Of a stretch of 27,500 bases of DNA, positions 11,215 through 21,400 are shown in pieces. Origin of the DNA: Hirudo medicinalis. Lineage: Eukaryota; Annelida; Clitellata; Hirudinida; Hirudinidae. A model generated the notes under the pieces. That model was not told the origin of the DNA. It did no database searches and worked only from the letters and a program-made list of their open reading frames with translations. The stretch covers positions 59,716-87,215 of the forward strand of contig MPNW01000555.1 of assembly GCA_011800805.1 (NCBI GenBank), in the 5' to 3' direction. The position numbers and the translations under genes were made by a program. Position 1 is the stretch's first letter; every line of letters starts with the position of its first letter.

Positions 11215-11435
11215 ATTATCCATAATATATTTATATCCATAATATTTTCATATCCATAATATTTTTATATCCATAACATATTTATATTCATAATATATTT
11301 ATATCCATACTATTTTTATATCCATACTATTTTTATATTCATAATATTTTTATATTCATAATATTTTTATATTCATAATATTTTTATATTCATAATATTT
11401 TTTTATATTCATAATATTTTTATATTCATAATAAT
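11215..11435. repeat. 17-bp AT-rich tandem repeat, about 12 copies
   Basis: Consensus unit ataatatttttatattc with variants (tatccataatattttca at the left end). It lies about 90 bases downstream of the EHD splice donor, in the presumed first intron. The right-hand units are nearly identical, which suggests recent amplification. Confidence 0.9.
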
Positions 11436-11514
11436 TATACATTATTCGTATTTATTTGTTTTCTTTTCATAAAATTAAAATTTCAAATGACAATGTGATG
11501 TCAATAGTGATGTC

Positions 11515-11516
11515 GG

Positions 11517-11548
<32 letters not shown>

Positions 11549-11696
11549 AATGATGATGATTGATGACAATGATGATTATGATGATTGATGATGATGATGA
11601 TGATGACGACGACGACGACGACGATGATGACGATGATGATGATGGTGGTGATGATGATGATTATTATTATTATTATTATTATTATTATTGTTATTA

Positions 11697-11734
<38 letters not shown>
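11515..11734. repeat. compound (GAT)n-(GAC)n-(ATT)n microsatellite
   Basis: GAT units with TGATTGATGA interruptions run to about 11600, followed by a short GAC run (11605-11622) and more GAT to about 11660. From there the array switches to (ATT)n with two GTT units until 11734. No coding sequence overlaps it. Confidence 0.93.
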
Positions 11735-13140
11735 ACTAATGCCTAGGTTAACAATTCTAAGTTATTGCATTACAACCATCTCTATCTTAATCACAGCCAT
11801 GCGTTATTAAAATCTGAAACTAACTCAACAGAGGTTGAATGAAATATTTTCCAGGGATTTAAGAAAATTTAGAAGTGAAATTGAATGTAATGATACATTT
11901 TTGTAAATGTAAAACCACGTTACAATATTCACAAAAGCGACTCCTAGTGTTGTTACTCTGACACATCTGTTACCTCTTTTTGACGAATTTTGCACATTAT
12001 AAGTATGAAATATTGTTTGGATCGACATTAGAATTCTATTTGAATTAACTAATTAATTAACTAACTAACTAAATAAATAATCTTGATGTCAAAATGATTG
12101 TCTTCATCAGTTAGTTATCAGTTGTTGATTGGTGCCTTCAGCATTTTCTACGGCTTGTTAAGCAACTGAGACTGCGGACGAGTTGATTGTAAATGATTTT
12201 ATTCTTCAATTCAACCTTTTATCGACTTGGCGTTCTTTTTCTCCTCTTTGAATTCAAGACAATAATAATTATTAATAAACTTAATTCAGTAAACTTTGTT
12301 TATTAATTCCAGCTTCAATTACTTCACTTGAAAGTTGAAATTAACAGAACTATCAAATTATCGAATAAAATCGATTAAAATGCTTTTCAAGTTTCAATTT
12401 AGACTTCACACATTCTTTATCAACACCAACATCCCCTGTAGGCTTGAAACAACTCCCTAGAATTATGGGGGTTAAAGTTCAGGAGATCATGAATAAATTA
12501 AAATAATGAGACGGATTCCTATTTTAACCAACCAATTACGTCGTTTCAAAAATTGTTTTTCGATGTCATCAATATTCAGATGGTTGTATGAAAACAGAAT
12601 AATTTTGTTTGAATATATTTTGGCCTAATTAGCATAATGAAGTTATTAACGTTTATAATTAGTGAGACTTGCATGACTTGTAACACGTTTAAAGGCAAAC
12701 ATTATTGACTCAAAGTTGTTGATTTCTTGTAAGACATCTGTTGTTGTTATTGTTATGAAAAATACGTTATTCATTTATAGATTTTTACTTATGAATAAAT
12801 TGTCAAATGGTAAAAATGGCTTTTTAATTAAAACTTTTTAGTGGCGTTTAATTAAAGAATCCGTGACTGAATTTGAAAATATTGAAAATCTTTAATTAGC
12901 AGTTGAGTACCAAAGTTCAAGCACCGGCATTGACCAACATTATCATTAACTCGAGCAGATAACAACTTTGGGATAAGAAATTAACTTTTAAACTTCATCA
13001 AGTGATTCTCTCAGAAACACATACATCGATTTGTTGTGAATTTCAGTGAATTAATTCCGTTATTGACGTTGTTATTGGATCATGGATGTCTGAAATCACA
13101 GTTGGAAGCTGCTCACTGAACTTCAGAGATAATTTGCCTT
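11735..13140. other. gene-free stretch between EHD exon and P450
   Basis: AT-rich sequence with no exon matching the rest of EHD (no counterpart of the conserved helical region or EH domain in any plus-strand frame I read). A degenerate AACT/AATT repeat lies at 12042-12080. The last few hundred bases before 13184 must contain the P450 5' UTR and promoter, but I see no convincing TATA box. Confidence 0.5.
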
Positions 13141-13183
13141 CTGATTGTTTGGCTTAATTAAGTTCTCATTGCAAATTGGTAGG

Positions 13184-15058
13184 ATGTTTTCGCTCGAAGC
13201 TTGTTACAGTTTAATTGCTTTGTTCGTAACCGGTTTTTTATTCAACAAAGTCTTGCAATATTTTTTGAGAGAATTTTCTTCAGTGACGCAGAAAGAGTCT
13301 TCCATTCCGGTATGTGAAATGCTTCAATTTACTAAACAGTCTTCCATATTCGTCCGAAAAGATCAAGCAACTGAGTCAACTCCAGAACCCAAATCTCCAA
13401 CTCGAGAACACAAACCTGTAAAACTTAGAACTCTTCCTGTGTTTGGAAATCTCTTCGACCTCGGTTCTCATCCCCACAGAAATTTATTTCAATTGTCTTC
13501 GGTTCACGGAGACATCATAAAGCTCAAACTAGGAAAATGGAAAGCTGTAGTTCTCAATGGAACGGAAGCCTGTCGAGAAGCCTTGATTCAGAATGGGAGG
13601 TTCACAGCCAGCAGGCCAGATTTTGAATCCTACCACCACTACAGCCACGGTAAAAGTCTTTCTTTCCAGCCTTATAACGCCATCTGGCAAGTCCAGAGGA
13701 AGGCCACCAGCAGGACGATCTCAAGACTCCTCAGTTCAGGATTGGTTTCAAAGTTAGCTTTGAGACAGACGGATAAACTGATCAGTCTATGGTTATCAAA
13801 AGTTGAGGAGAGTCAAGGTTTTGATCCCGCAGAAGACGTCGCTAAAACTGTTGGAGAATTCGTTTACTCGTTCTGCTACGGAGAAGATGAGTTGCTGGAT
13901 AATAACAAGGAGTTCTCGGACATCCTCCTTCGACCAAATCCGGGAACAGATCTTCTTGCTGCCGGCAACAACATCGACTTTCTTCCGTGGTTTTTAAGAT
14001 TCATCTCCTCGGGGAAGCAGAAAAATCACATTCACAGAATGGACGAGTTTGTGAGACTCAACAATTTGATGAGAGAAAAAGTTGAAGAAAAACTCCAGGA
14101 TCAGATGTCTTCATCAGATTTGAACGATTACGACGACAGCTTTTACTCTAAAAATTTCAAAAGCGTCATGGAGGGCATGATCTTTGAAGTGAAGAAACTC
14201 TTTCGAGATGGAACAGATGCCGTCGAAATCGAAGATCAAAACTCCTTCTATCGCTCAACTTTGCACAAGGATTGTCTCCTTAATTTGCCCTCAGAATTTC
14301 TTTCCGCTGGAAGTGAAACGTCCACTGCTGCCCTCCTCTGGGTGATCAGGTTTGTGGCAACACATCCAGACGTTCAGGAAAAACTATTCTTAGAACTCCA
14401 TGAATATGTTGCCAACAAAAAGGAATCCAATGCTGAAGAGGTGACGATCGATCAAAGGGACAAGATCTACTTGCCCTATACAGAGGCGTGCTTCATGGAA
14501 TCCCTGAGGTTGATGGCAGTGGTACCGTTTGGCCTTCCTCACTTCACGACTGCGGACATTCAATTGGGAGGAAAGTTCATTCCAAAAAACACTTTGCTTC
14601 TCCCAAATCTTTGGTCTGCTGGTCACGACCCGAGAAGTTGGGAAGATTCAGAGGTTTTTCGTCCTGAACGCCACCTCTCTCAGTGCCCTGTCAAAATCGA
14701 CTGTCGAATGAAAGATGGTTCACTGACTGGCACTGGTAACGGCCTGTCAAAGCAGGAGCTTTTTTTCCCATTTGGCCTCGGCAGGAGGCGTTGTGTTGGA
14801 GAACCAGTAGGTAAACTGCTTACCTTCGTCACCTTCGCCAACTTGATGTTGAACTTCAGGATTGAACTCGTCGAAGGAAGTAGGGAAGAAAGTCCATCTA
14901 AAGAATCAATCTTAGGAAAATTATTTAGCCTCTTATCAAGCTCCCTTTTCAACTTCATCCACCCATCCTTTATTCAAGATGCTCAGAGAGACATTTTGGA
15001 AACATATGGTGATGTCATGAAGCCACGGGCTTACAAGATAATACTCAATCGCAGATAA
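13184..15058 (+). CDS. cytochrome P450, clan 2-like (CYP1/CYP2/CYP17 type), single exon
   Basis: A haem-thiolate monooxygenase, predicted to be anchored in the endoplasmic reticulum and fed electrons by P450 reductase; its substrate cannot be read from sequence. From ATG 13184 it is 624 aa, against about 490-530 for the family. It has an N-terminal hydrophobic anchor (about residues 5-20, YSLIALFVTGFLF), a PVFGNL segment where the usual proline-rich hinge leads into the fold, helix-C WQVQR (168-172), I-helix AGSETS (375-380), ExxR as ESLR (439-442), FRPERH and the haem loop FGLGRRRCVG with ligand Cys537. Extra length lies in a hydrophilic linker after the anchor, a charged loop before the I-helix, a loop before the haem motif and the C-terminus. 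The frame is open upstream only to an in-frame TGA at 13142 with no other ATG. There are no introns, and all catalytic motifs are intact, so it looks functional. Confidence 0.93.
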   Translation: MFSLEACYSLIALFVTGFLFNKVLQYFLREFSSVTQKESSIPVCEMLQFTKQSSIFVRKDQATESTPEPKSPTREHKPVKLRTLPVFGNLFDLGSHPHRNLFQLSSVHGDIIKLKLGKWKAVVLNGTEACREALIQNGRFTASRPDFESYHHYSHGKSLSFQPYNAIWQVQRKATSRTISRLLSSGLVSKLALRQTDKLISLWLSKVEESQGFDPAEDVAKTVGEFVYSFCYGEDELLDNNKEFSDILLRPNPGTDLLAAGNNIDFLPWFLRFISSGKQKNHIHRMDEFVRLNNLMREKVEEKLQDQMSSSDLNDYDDSFYSKNFKSVMEGMIFEVKKLFRDGTDAVEIEDQNSFYRSTLHKDCLLNLPSEFLSAGSETSTAALLWVIRFVATHPDVQEKLFLELHEYVANKKESNAEEVTIDQRDKIYLPYTEACFMESLRLMAVVPFGLPHFTTADIQLGGKFIPKNTLLLPNLWSAGHDPRSWEDSEVFRPERHLSQCPVKIDCRMKDGSLTGTGNGLSKQELFFPFGLGRRRCVGEPVGKLLTFVTFANLMLNFRIELVEGSREESPSKESILGKLFSLLSSSLFNFIHPSFIQDAQRDILETYGDVMKPRAYKIILNRR

Positions 15059-15225
15059 CGATTTGCTGTTACTTAGATTTCCAAAGAAATTCAATTTATG
15101 ATATTTAGTTAGGATTGCGAATAGGTTTAGTAAGTGGATCGGTTTGTTCTTCCGTTTGTGGTGGCTAAAAGTGAATTTAGATTTTGTAGTTTTTGTAATT
15201 TGTTATTTCACTCGTGACAGCTTCG

Positions 15226-15231
15226 AATAAA
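15226..15231 (+). terminator. P450 polyadenylation signal
   Basis: A canonical AATAAA lies 168 bases after the P450 stop codon, followed by a TG-rich tctgttgcatg. A second AATAAA at 15324-15329 is an alternative. Confidence 0.55.
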
Positions 15232-15239
15232 TCTGTTGC

Positions 15240-17245
15240 ATGCCACTTGAATTTGGGATGAAAGCAACTACTTGCCTTATTATTCCCTAAGTTTACTTAT
15301 TATTTTAGTTTATGTAATTATTTAATAAACTCATTTAATTTTGAGGACGCTAAACCTTTCTATCCAAAATTCCAGCTATTTTGAAGTAATTATTATAATT
15401 ACATTTTAATTTTAAATCACCTACAAAATTCAAGAACACAAGAACACTAAACAGATACATGCCTGATGAGAACATCAGCACTTTCAACTCGTAAAACTTG
15501 AAACTTTTATTTCTGTTTGTTGTTTAGTTATGTTTGGGAGGTTTCGGAATGAATCTGTGGAATGAAATCTTTTTCTTGCTTAATCGACTCAAATGCTAAA
15601 TAACATCGATAATTGTACTTAATTGCATTCCATTAATTGAAATTCTATAATTAGGCATTTCTTGTAGGCTTGGTTAGCAGACTAAATGTAAGCGATCACT
15701 TGAACAAAATCTCAAGACGTTTGAAATTGAAACGCGTTTATAAAAAAATAAATCGAACGTAATTATTTGGTGTTAAAAGATTTAATTTCGTTGAAATCAC
15801 AAAGTGGGGGTTGTGATTTCTCTTCACATCCATGTCAGGAATACCTTCAAAGCCATGTGAACGTTTTGCACTGAATAACATCGGTAATTATCTTGAAGAG
15901 CATGTTTTACAGAAGTAATTATTATTCCTCCCAAATGTCACAAGGTGTCGTTAAATGCAGGGCGATTTTGCCGTTTGAACGTTTTGATGTGCCAGACTGC
16001 TCGTGTCTGAAGCTGGCTGGTTTAATTTACAGTTTAGCTTTGTGAAGACTTCAAATATTGCGGGCTGGATTTTTTTTAAATCGAGAAATAAATTTCTGAC
16101 AATTAACGTCAATTAATCTTATAAAGCGATTTTAGGTCAGCAAGGACAAAAAAAATAACACACAACACTCTCGAGCGAGTTCTTGCAACACATCAACTCG
16201 GCTGTTGATCTCATCAAACAACAGGATCTTGCACAAAAAGAACTGTTAAAACCACGTCTTATCCCCGGTCTTGAAATTATTCAACCTTAAAATTACTTTA
16301 GGTTGAATATACCCCCGAACAACATCCACATTTTTACGTCTTTAGTTATGAATAAAGCATGCATTTTGCCATAATATCAACCACCTTCTCCGACTAAGAT
16401 TGACCCCGGACGTTCCACAATTCAATTACTGGCAAGGTAATATTTACGCCGCTCAATCACTAATCAGAGCAGGCAACTGAGTTATTTCGTCCTTTGGCAC
16501 CTGAGAATGAAACGTTAAAACAACTGCTAAAACAAAGTTTCGACCATTCTTTCGAACCTCGTTGTAAAGCAGGATTTACACGAGGAAATAAAAGTCTTGA
16601 ACTTTGATTTTGGATCCCAAAAATAATTACGTCTAAGCCGGGTTGTCGATTACAACGAATTCAATTTGCCAGTTTTATTGCCAGTGTGCGTAAAGTGTGA
16701 GCTAATCTTTATTACTCCTCTAAAGAATTACAAACACTCTCTCTAATGCAAAGGGGAGATCTAAATGAAATTGTTATGACAGCTAGATATAAATCTTTAA
16801 CAAATCAGAAATTAATTCATTGTGCCAACGAATCACTCACAATGGCAGAGTGCAATGAATTTGGCGTACAATTCAGCAATACAAGGCAATGATAGAGATA
16901 GAAGACTAACACAGTGCTTTCAGATAAACATTGTGCAAACATGATTGCTTCGATAATACAAACAATGAGAGAATGGAATACAAAGTTACTTTAACAAGCA
17001 CACCTAGATACTGTTTATTGGGAACATGGCTGCTATTGTCTTCGCTTCACTTAAAGAAATCTGTGTAAAACCAAACTAAGCTATTTGAAGAAACAAACAT
17101 GAAATGATCCCTTTGAGAAAATTCTGAATGGGATGATCAGTTCAACACTGTGGTTGCATTAAATCTCATGACGTTTATGTAGGTCACTTATGACCAATCA
17201 TAAGATTCCTTTCAACCTTCAGCTGGGTCTTGATACATGATTGGT
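15240..17245. other. gene-free stretch between P450 and SHC 3' end
   Basis: About 2 kb of AT-rich sequence without a recognisable exon, RNA gene or repeat array. The P450 (plus) and SHC (minus) are tail-to-tail across it. One 43-codon open stretch at 16159-16290 was considered and rejected. Confidence 0.5.
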
Positions 17246-17248
17246 GGG

Positions 17249-17254
17249 TTTATT
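17249..17254 (-). terminator. candidate SHC polyadenylation signal
   Basis: TTTATT on the plus strand gives AATAAA on the minus strand, 259 bases downstream of the SHC stop codon. It is the most conveniently placed copy, but other AT-rich hexamers are near. Confidence 0.35.
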
Positions 17255-17512
17255 GGTGCCATCTTTTGGTCATTTAATGGTGAACTTGTTCATAAAGGTC
17301 ATCATGTCCTAATTTTCTATCATCATCAATTCAACCTAGATTCTTAACATGAAAACCATCACAAGCAATACGAAATAAATATCATGAAATCATTATCATG
17401 GGATTTCATTGGCATCATCTGAGGACATAGGATATCAATGCATTCTTAAGATTAATGAGCATACTGTAACCCTATACTAAACAGAATATTAAAGTGGCTC
17501 GATTGACGACAA

Positions 17513-18483
17513 TCAGAACTGTTGAGAGGTGCAGTGGATTGGGTTGATCAAGAGGAGCTCGCTGTCGTTGGAAATTATTGGCACCTGGTTGTACTGGTGG
17601 TAATTAACCAGGTGACTGACACTGTTGAACAGCTGATCTTTGGTTCTCACCTGCAGAGCGATTGAAATATTGATCATAATAAACCAATTGCGAGACACAA
17701 AATAAATAACTCGAGAATAATCAGTTTATTGTGTTTTATTAAACAATGATGCAACATATGATTTTAAATATAACCAGTTACAACGATAGGAGTTTAATTT
17801 AGCCTGGTAGTTATTATCTCTGACAAGAACAACATGACTCCATACGAATTAAACCAATATTATTATAATGGGGTGCAAGTTGGCTCAGTGTTCCTGCCTA
17901 CAACGGTAAAAGCAACGATCGTTACGCGTCATGTTCGAAACCCAGCTTGCACCTCCACAAAGCGCCCCTGACGCTCACGCTTATGGTGCTACATAAATAA
18001 ACTTACATTACATTACATTATAAAATGACTGATATTGACATTTGCATGTGGTTATGTCGCAATCAACAAACCAACAAGCGATTGTCTGATGAATCAAATA
18101 GCCGATCGAACGCACCTTTCCCTCTGGATCGACAAGCAGCAGGTGCTTGAAAGAGGTTCCCTGCCTCCCACTGAGCACAAACTGACCGGGCGAGTTCGGA
18201 CTCTCCCTCACCAGGAAATCACCCGATTTCATTAACAATTCTGCAGCCTTTGAGAAGAAATTTGCAAATGAAAAATACTTTTGAATAAAATAATTTGTAA
18301 TAATAAAGTCTAAAAAAATTATCACGAAGAAAAACGATTTGTTAAAATGCCGTTTTTACGGCCACAAATATCTCGACAGATTCCTGCAACTCACTCGGTC
18401 CCTGGATATTTTTCCATGGAACCATATTTCGTGGTACGGCGACAGACTTTGACGAGACGACGATGCCCTCAAGCCGTGCTCGA
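17513..18483 (-). other. Shc: SHC SH2-domain exons 10-12
   Basis: Exon 10 (18483-18395) ends with [11 protein letters not shown]|gtgagt. Exon 11 (18247-18116) carries [15 protein letters not shown] and [11 protein letters not shown]|gtgcgt. Exon 12 (17650-17513) begins [18 protein letters not shown] and ends at TGA 17513-17515. The boundary inside DPEGK|VR lies in sequence that aligns without gaps to the human SH2 domain. The protein stops 45 residues into exon 12, as in vertebrate SHC, so the C-terminus is complete. Confidence 0.93.
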
Positions 18484-21400
18484 CTGGAATGACAAAAACC
18501 ACTAATGGACTAAGGTTGGAAAATAAATCACCTTCACAAAAGCATTCGAACGACTGCTTTCAAAAATGAGCAAGATGGCAAATTGAAGATACAGCTGAAT
18601 AGTAACAGGTGTTACGTTTAGATGGATAAGCCACATGTGAGAAATTTTCCAAATGAATGCTTCTTTGGATTTTATTGCTAAAGGCCTCCATCTGTATTTC
18701 CTTGTACATTGCCCACCTCCCCCACACTGGACTTTTCATAATGTTTACATTTTTGGCATTTGATATATCGATTGATGTACAACTTGTAGCGAAAAAATTT
18801 AAATGTAAAAATTCAAGATCTGCTTTCCCGTTGCAACCCGGCACGTTGAAGCCGCAACGACAACATGGCAACGATAACATAGCAACGATAACATAGCGAC
18901 GATAACATAGCGACGATAACATGGCGACGATGACCGAAGTGTGTGTCAGCATTAAATCCAGGTTCCAAACTGGATTATTTTCCAAACTTTTTATTTTTGT
19001 GCCAGACACCATTAACCAGTGAAACTTTATCCACCTTATCCACACTTTATTGAAGAATTTTCACTTAATAATCAGCTGTCTTCAGCATCCTTCCTACAAT
19101 AACAAAATTTCCGGGGGAAAAGACATCGTCCGCGACCGTCTGCAAAATCGTTGAGGTCGTAAAAGTTTTTGATCTCGTCCTGACATTGCTTGTGGAAACA
19201 ATATGAATCAACTTCACCAGTATACATTGTATTTTGCATCAAGAAGCCCTTTCTAATAAAAGTCTACAAACAAAAGAAGTGACGGACGCAGTGGTTAAAA
19301 CAATCGACTTTATGAGTTCTCAGGGGCCAAATTGTAGGCAGTTCGCATTATTTCTTGCAGATACGGATTCTGAGTATGGTGAACTTGTCCATCACACTGA
19401 AGTTAGATGGCTGAGTTTTTTACATTTAAAGATGAAATTGCTCCATTCATGAAAATGAAAATAAGTCAGTTGACTGATTCTACTTTTCAATGCAACCTTG
19501 CTTTTCTAACAGATATTACAGATCACTTGAATGTACTTAACTTGAAGCTTCAAGTTAAAAATAGATTATCACACTTAGGTATGACAATGTGAAATCGTTC
19601 AAAAGTTAAAACTACGTCTATGGATGAAGCAGCTGGGTGAGGGCGATTTGGCCCATTTCTCAACTCTGATAATCAGAGTGATATTAACATCCTGGATCCT
19701 GGAGAAGAATTTGTGACGATCATTAAACTAAAAATTAGGGCATGTTTGGCATTTACAATTTATTCTAATTAAGTTAATTAATTAAAAACATTTGAAAAAT
19801 TAGCAGTGTACTCCTTGTACAAAAAGCTAGGAGAGCACCTTCAGTTGGGATACCGACCAACAATCTCCAACATAAACACCGAATGAACTCGAGTAGCAAG
19901 CTTCATTGACTTTTATATCGATAAGCAGTAGAAGAAAGTTTTATATCAATAAACAGTAGAAACCTCAAATCTTTTGTTCGAGATGGCTTCAATCTCATTG
20001 AAAGTTTAAAGACGCAAAAACAAAAGAGCCACTATTTTAATGGATTGCAGCAGAAGAGGTCCCACAGTGTCAGGTTTGGTGACCACTCCTTCTACGTCAG
20101 TGGTCCTAGAACATGGAATGCCCTCCCCGTTCATATTCGAACTGCCCCCACACCTGAGCTCTTTGGAGCTCAACTAAAGACTTATCTTTTTGATGAGTGT
20201 TTACTCATAACAAAATTACACTAGCCTACTTTTCATGTTTTATTCAAATTAAATTAAATTCTGGATGAAATGAATGAAAACAATAAATACTGAAGAAATG
20301 TCAATTTACTGAATAATTTCAAGGTATTTCATAATTTATTATCCTCAACTCAGGTCATATTCCAAGACAAATAATTGCCTAAAACAAGTTAAATGCATTT
20401 GAGGTAAAAAATTTAAAAACATTTAAAAAATGTTAATAAAAACATTGAAAGTAGTGAAAATAAAATTAAAACCATCTTAATTTGTCATTAATTGACTACG
20501 CAAAAGTCTGGTTTAAAGCATGGAAATGCGCAAAGTAAACAAAGTTAAAACAATGTTGTGCTCCATCTAGGGAGCGGAGAAAAATATTTCGTAAGAGTTC
20601 GTCTCGGTCGCCGCAGCACGACCGACCGTTGCATTAAAGTCGTCTGAATTTGTGCGAGGGACTTCTTTTTTAATTCTTTTTTAAGACTCCGATAAAAATA
20701 CAAATAAAGCTTATTGTTGCATTCCCGATGAAAACCAAACTGACTGTTTCTTATTTCAAGACATGTATCAACGGTTTATTCGACGAATTCTTCTTTAAGA
20801 AGTAAATGTTCGGTCATTATGGTGGCCATTAACCACTGGGTCTCATTTTTGTTGTTTGTAAAGTAGAATAAACTTCAAAGTTTGACGAAGTAAGTTTTAA
20901 AAAAGAATTATTTAATAAAATAATGAACATTTATAATGTAATAATGAGATACCAGGCCTTTATAAAATCCAAAGATAGCATCATCATTGATCACCATTAG
21001 TCATCCATTCAAACATTAAACATCATGAAAATGATCTCACTATTTGAGCCAAAAGGTTGGAAACTTTCCAAACTCCTGCCACTGGGCATGTCTTGTGAGG
21101 AGGAGGAGGAAGAAGAGGGGAGATTCTTGCTCTGCTCAAAACCTATTCATTAATTTAATTAAATGCATTCATTTATTCAGTCAGTCAATCAACCAATCAT
21201 TCATCCATTACGTTAGGCATGTAATCACACGAGATTAATAATAAAAGTGAAATGATTTAAAACAAATAATGGTCAAATCATCAAAAAACAAATTTAAGAA
21301 ACACAAAAAACAATAAAACCTTACCTCTTTCACTCTCAGACCTCACCTGTAAAATAAACAGCATTATTTTCAATATTCATTTCAATAACAATAGAAATGT

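Noticed and set aside
13145..13183. Apparent upstream extension of the P450 by 13 residues
   Set aside because: The frame begins at TTG, not ATG, directly after an in-frame TGA. In a nuclear animal gene the first real start is ATG 13184, which also puts the hydrophobic anchor at the N-terminus.
16159..16290. 43-codon open stretch faintly resembling the EHD helical region (QDLAQKELLKPRL against a QDFSKFQALKPKL-type segment)
   Set aside because: Only a handful of identities over about 17 residues, no convincing acceptor or donor, and the intervening EHD residues are absent. Such matches are expected by chance in a window of this size.
18855..18934. Regularly spaced short repeats resembling a CRISPR array
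   Set aside because: The 14-bp units are directly adjacent with no unique spacers, and the sequence is a eukaryotic intron.
18560..19045. 161-codon minus-strand frame in an SHC intron
   Set aside because: It is kept open partly by the 14-bp minisatellite, has no family resemblance, and would interrupt a well-supported SHC gene model between exons.
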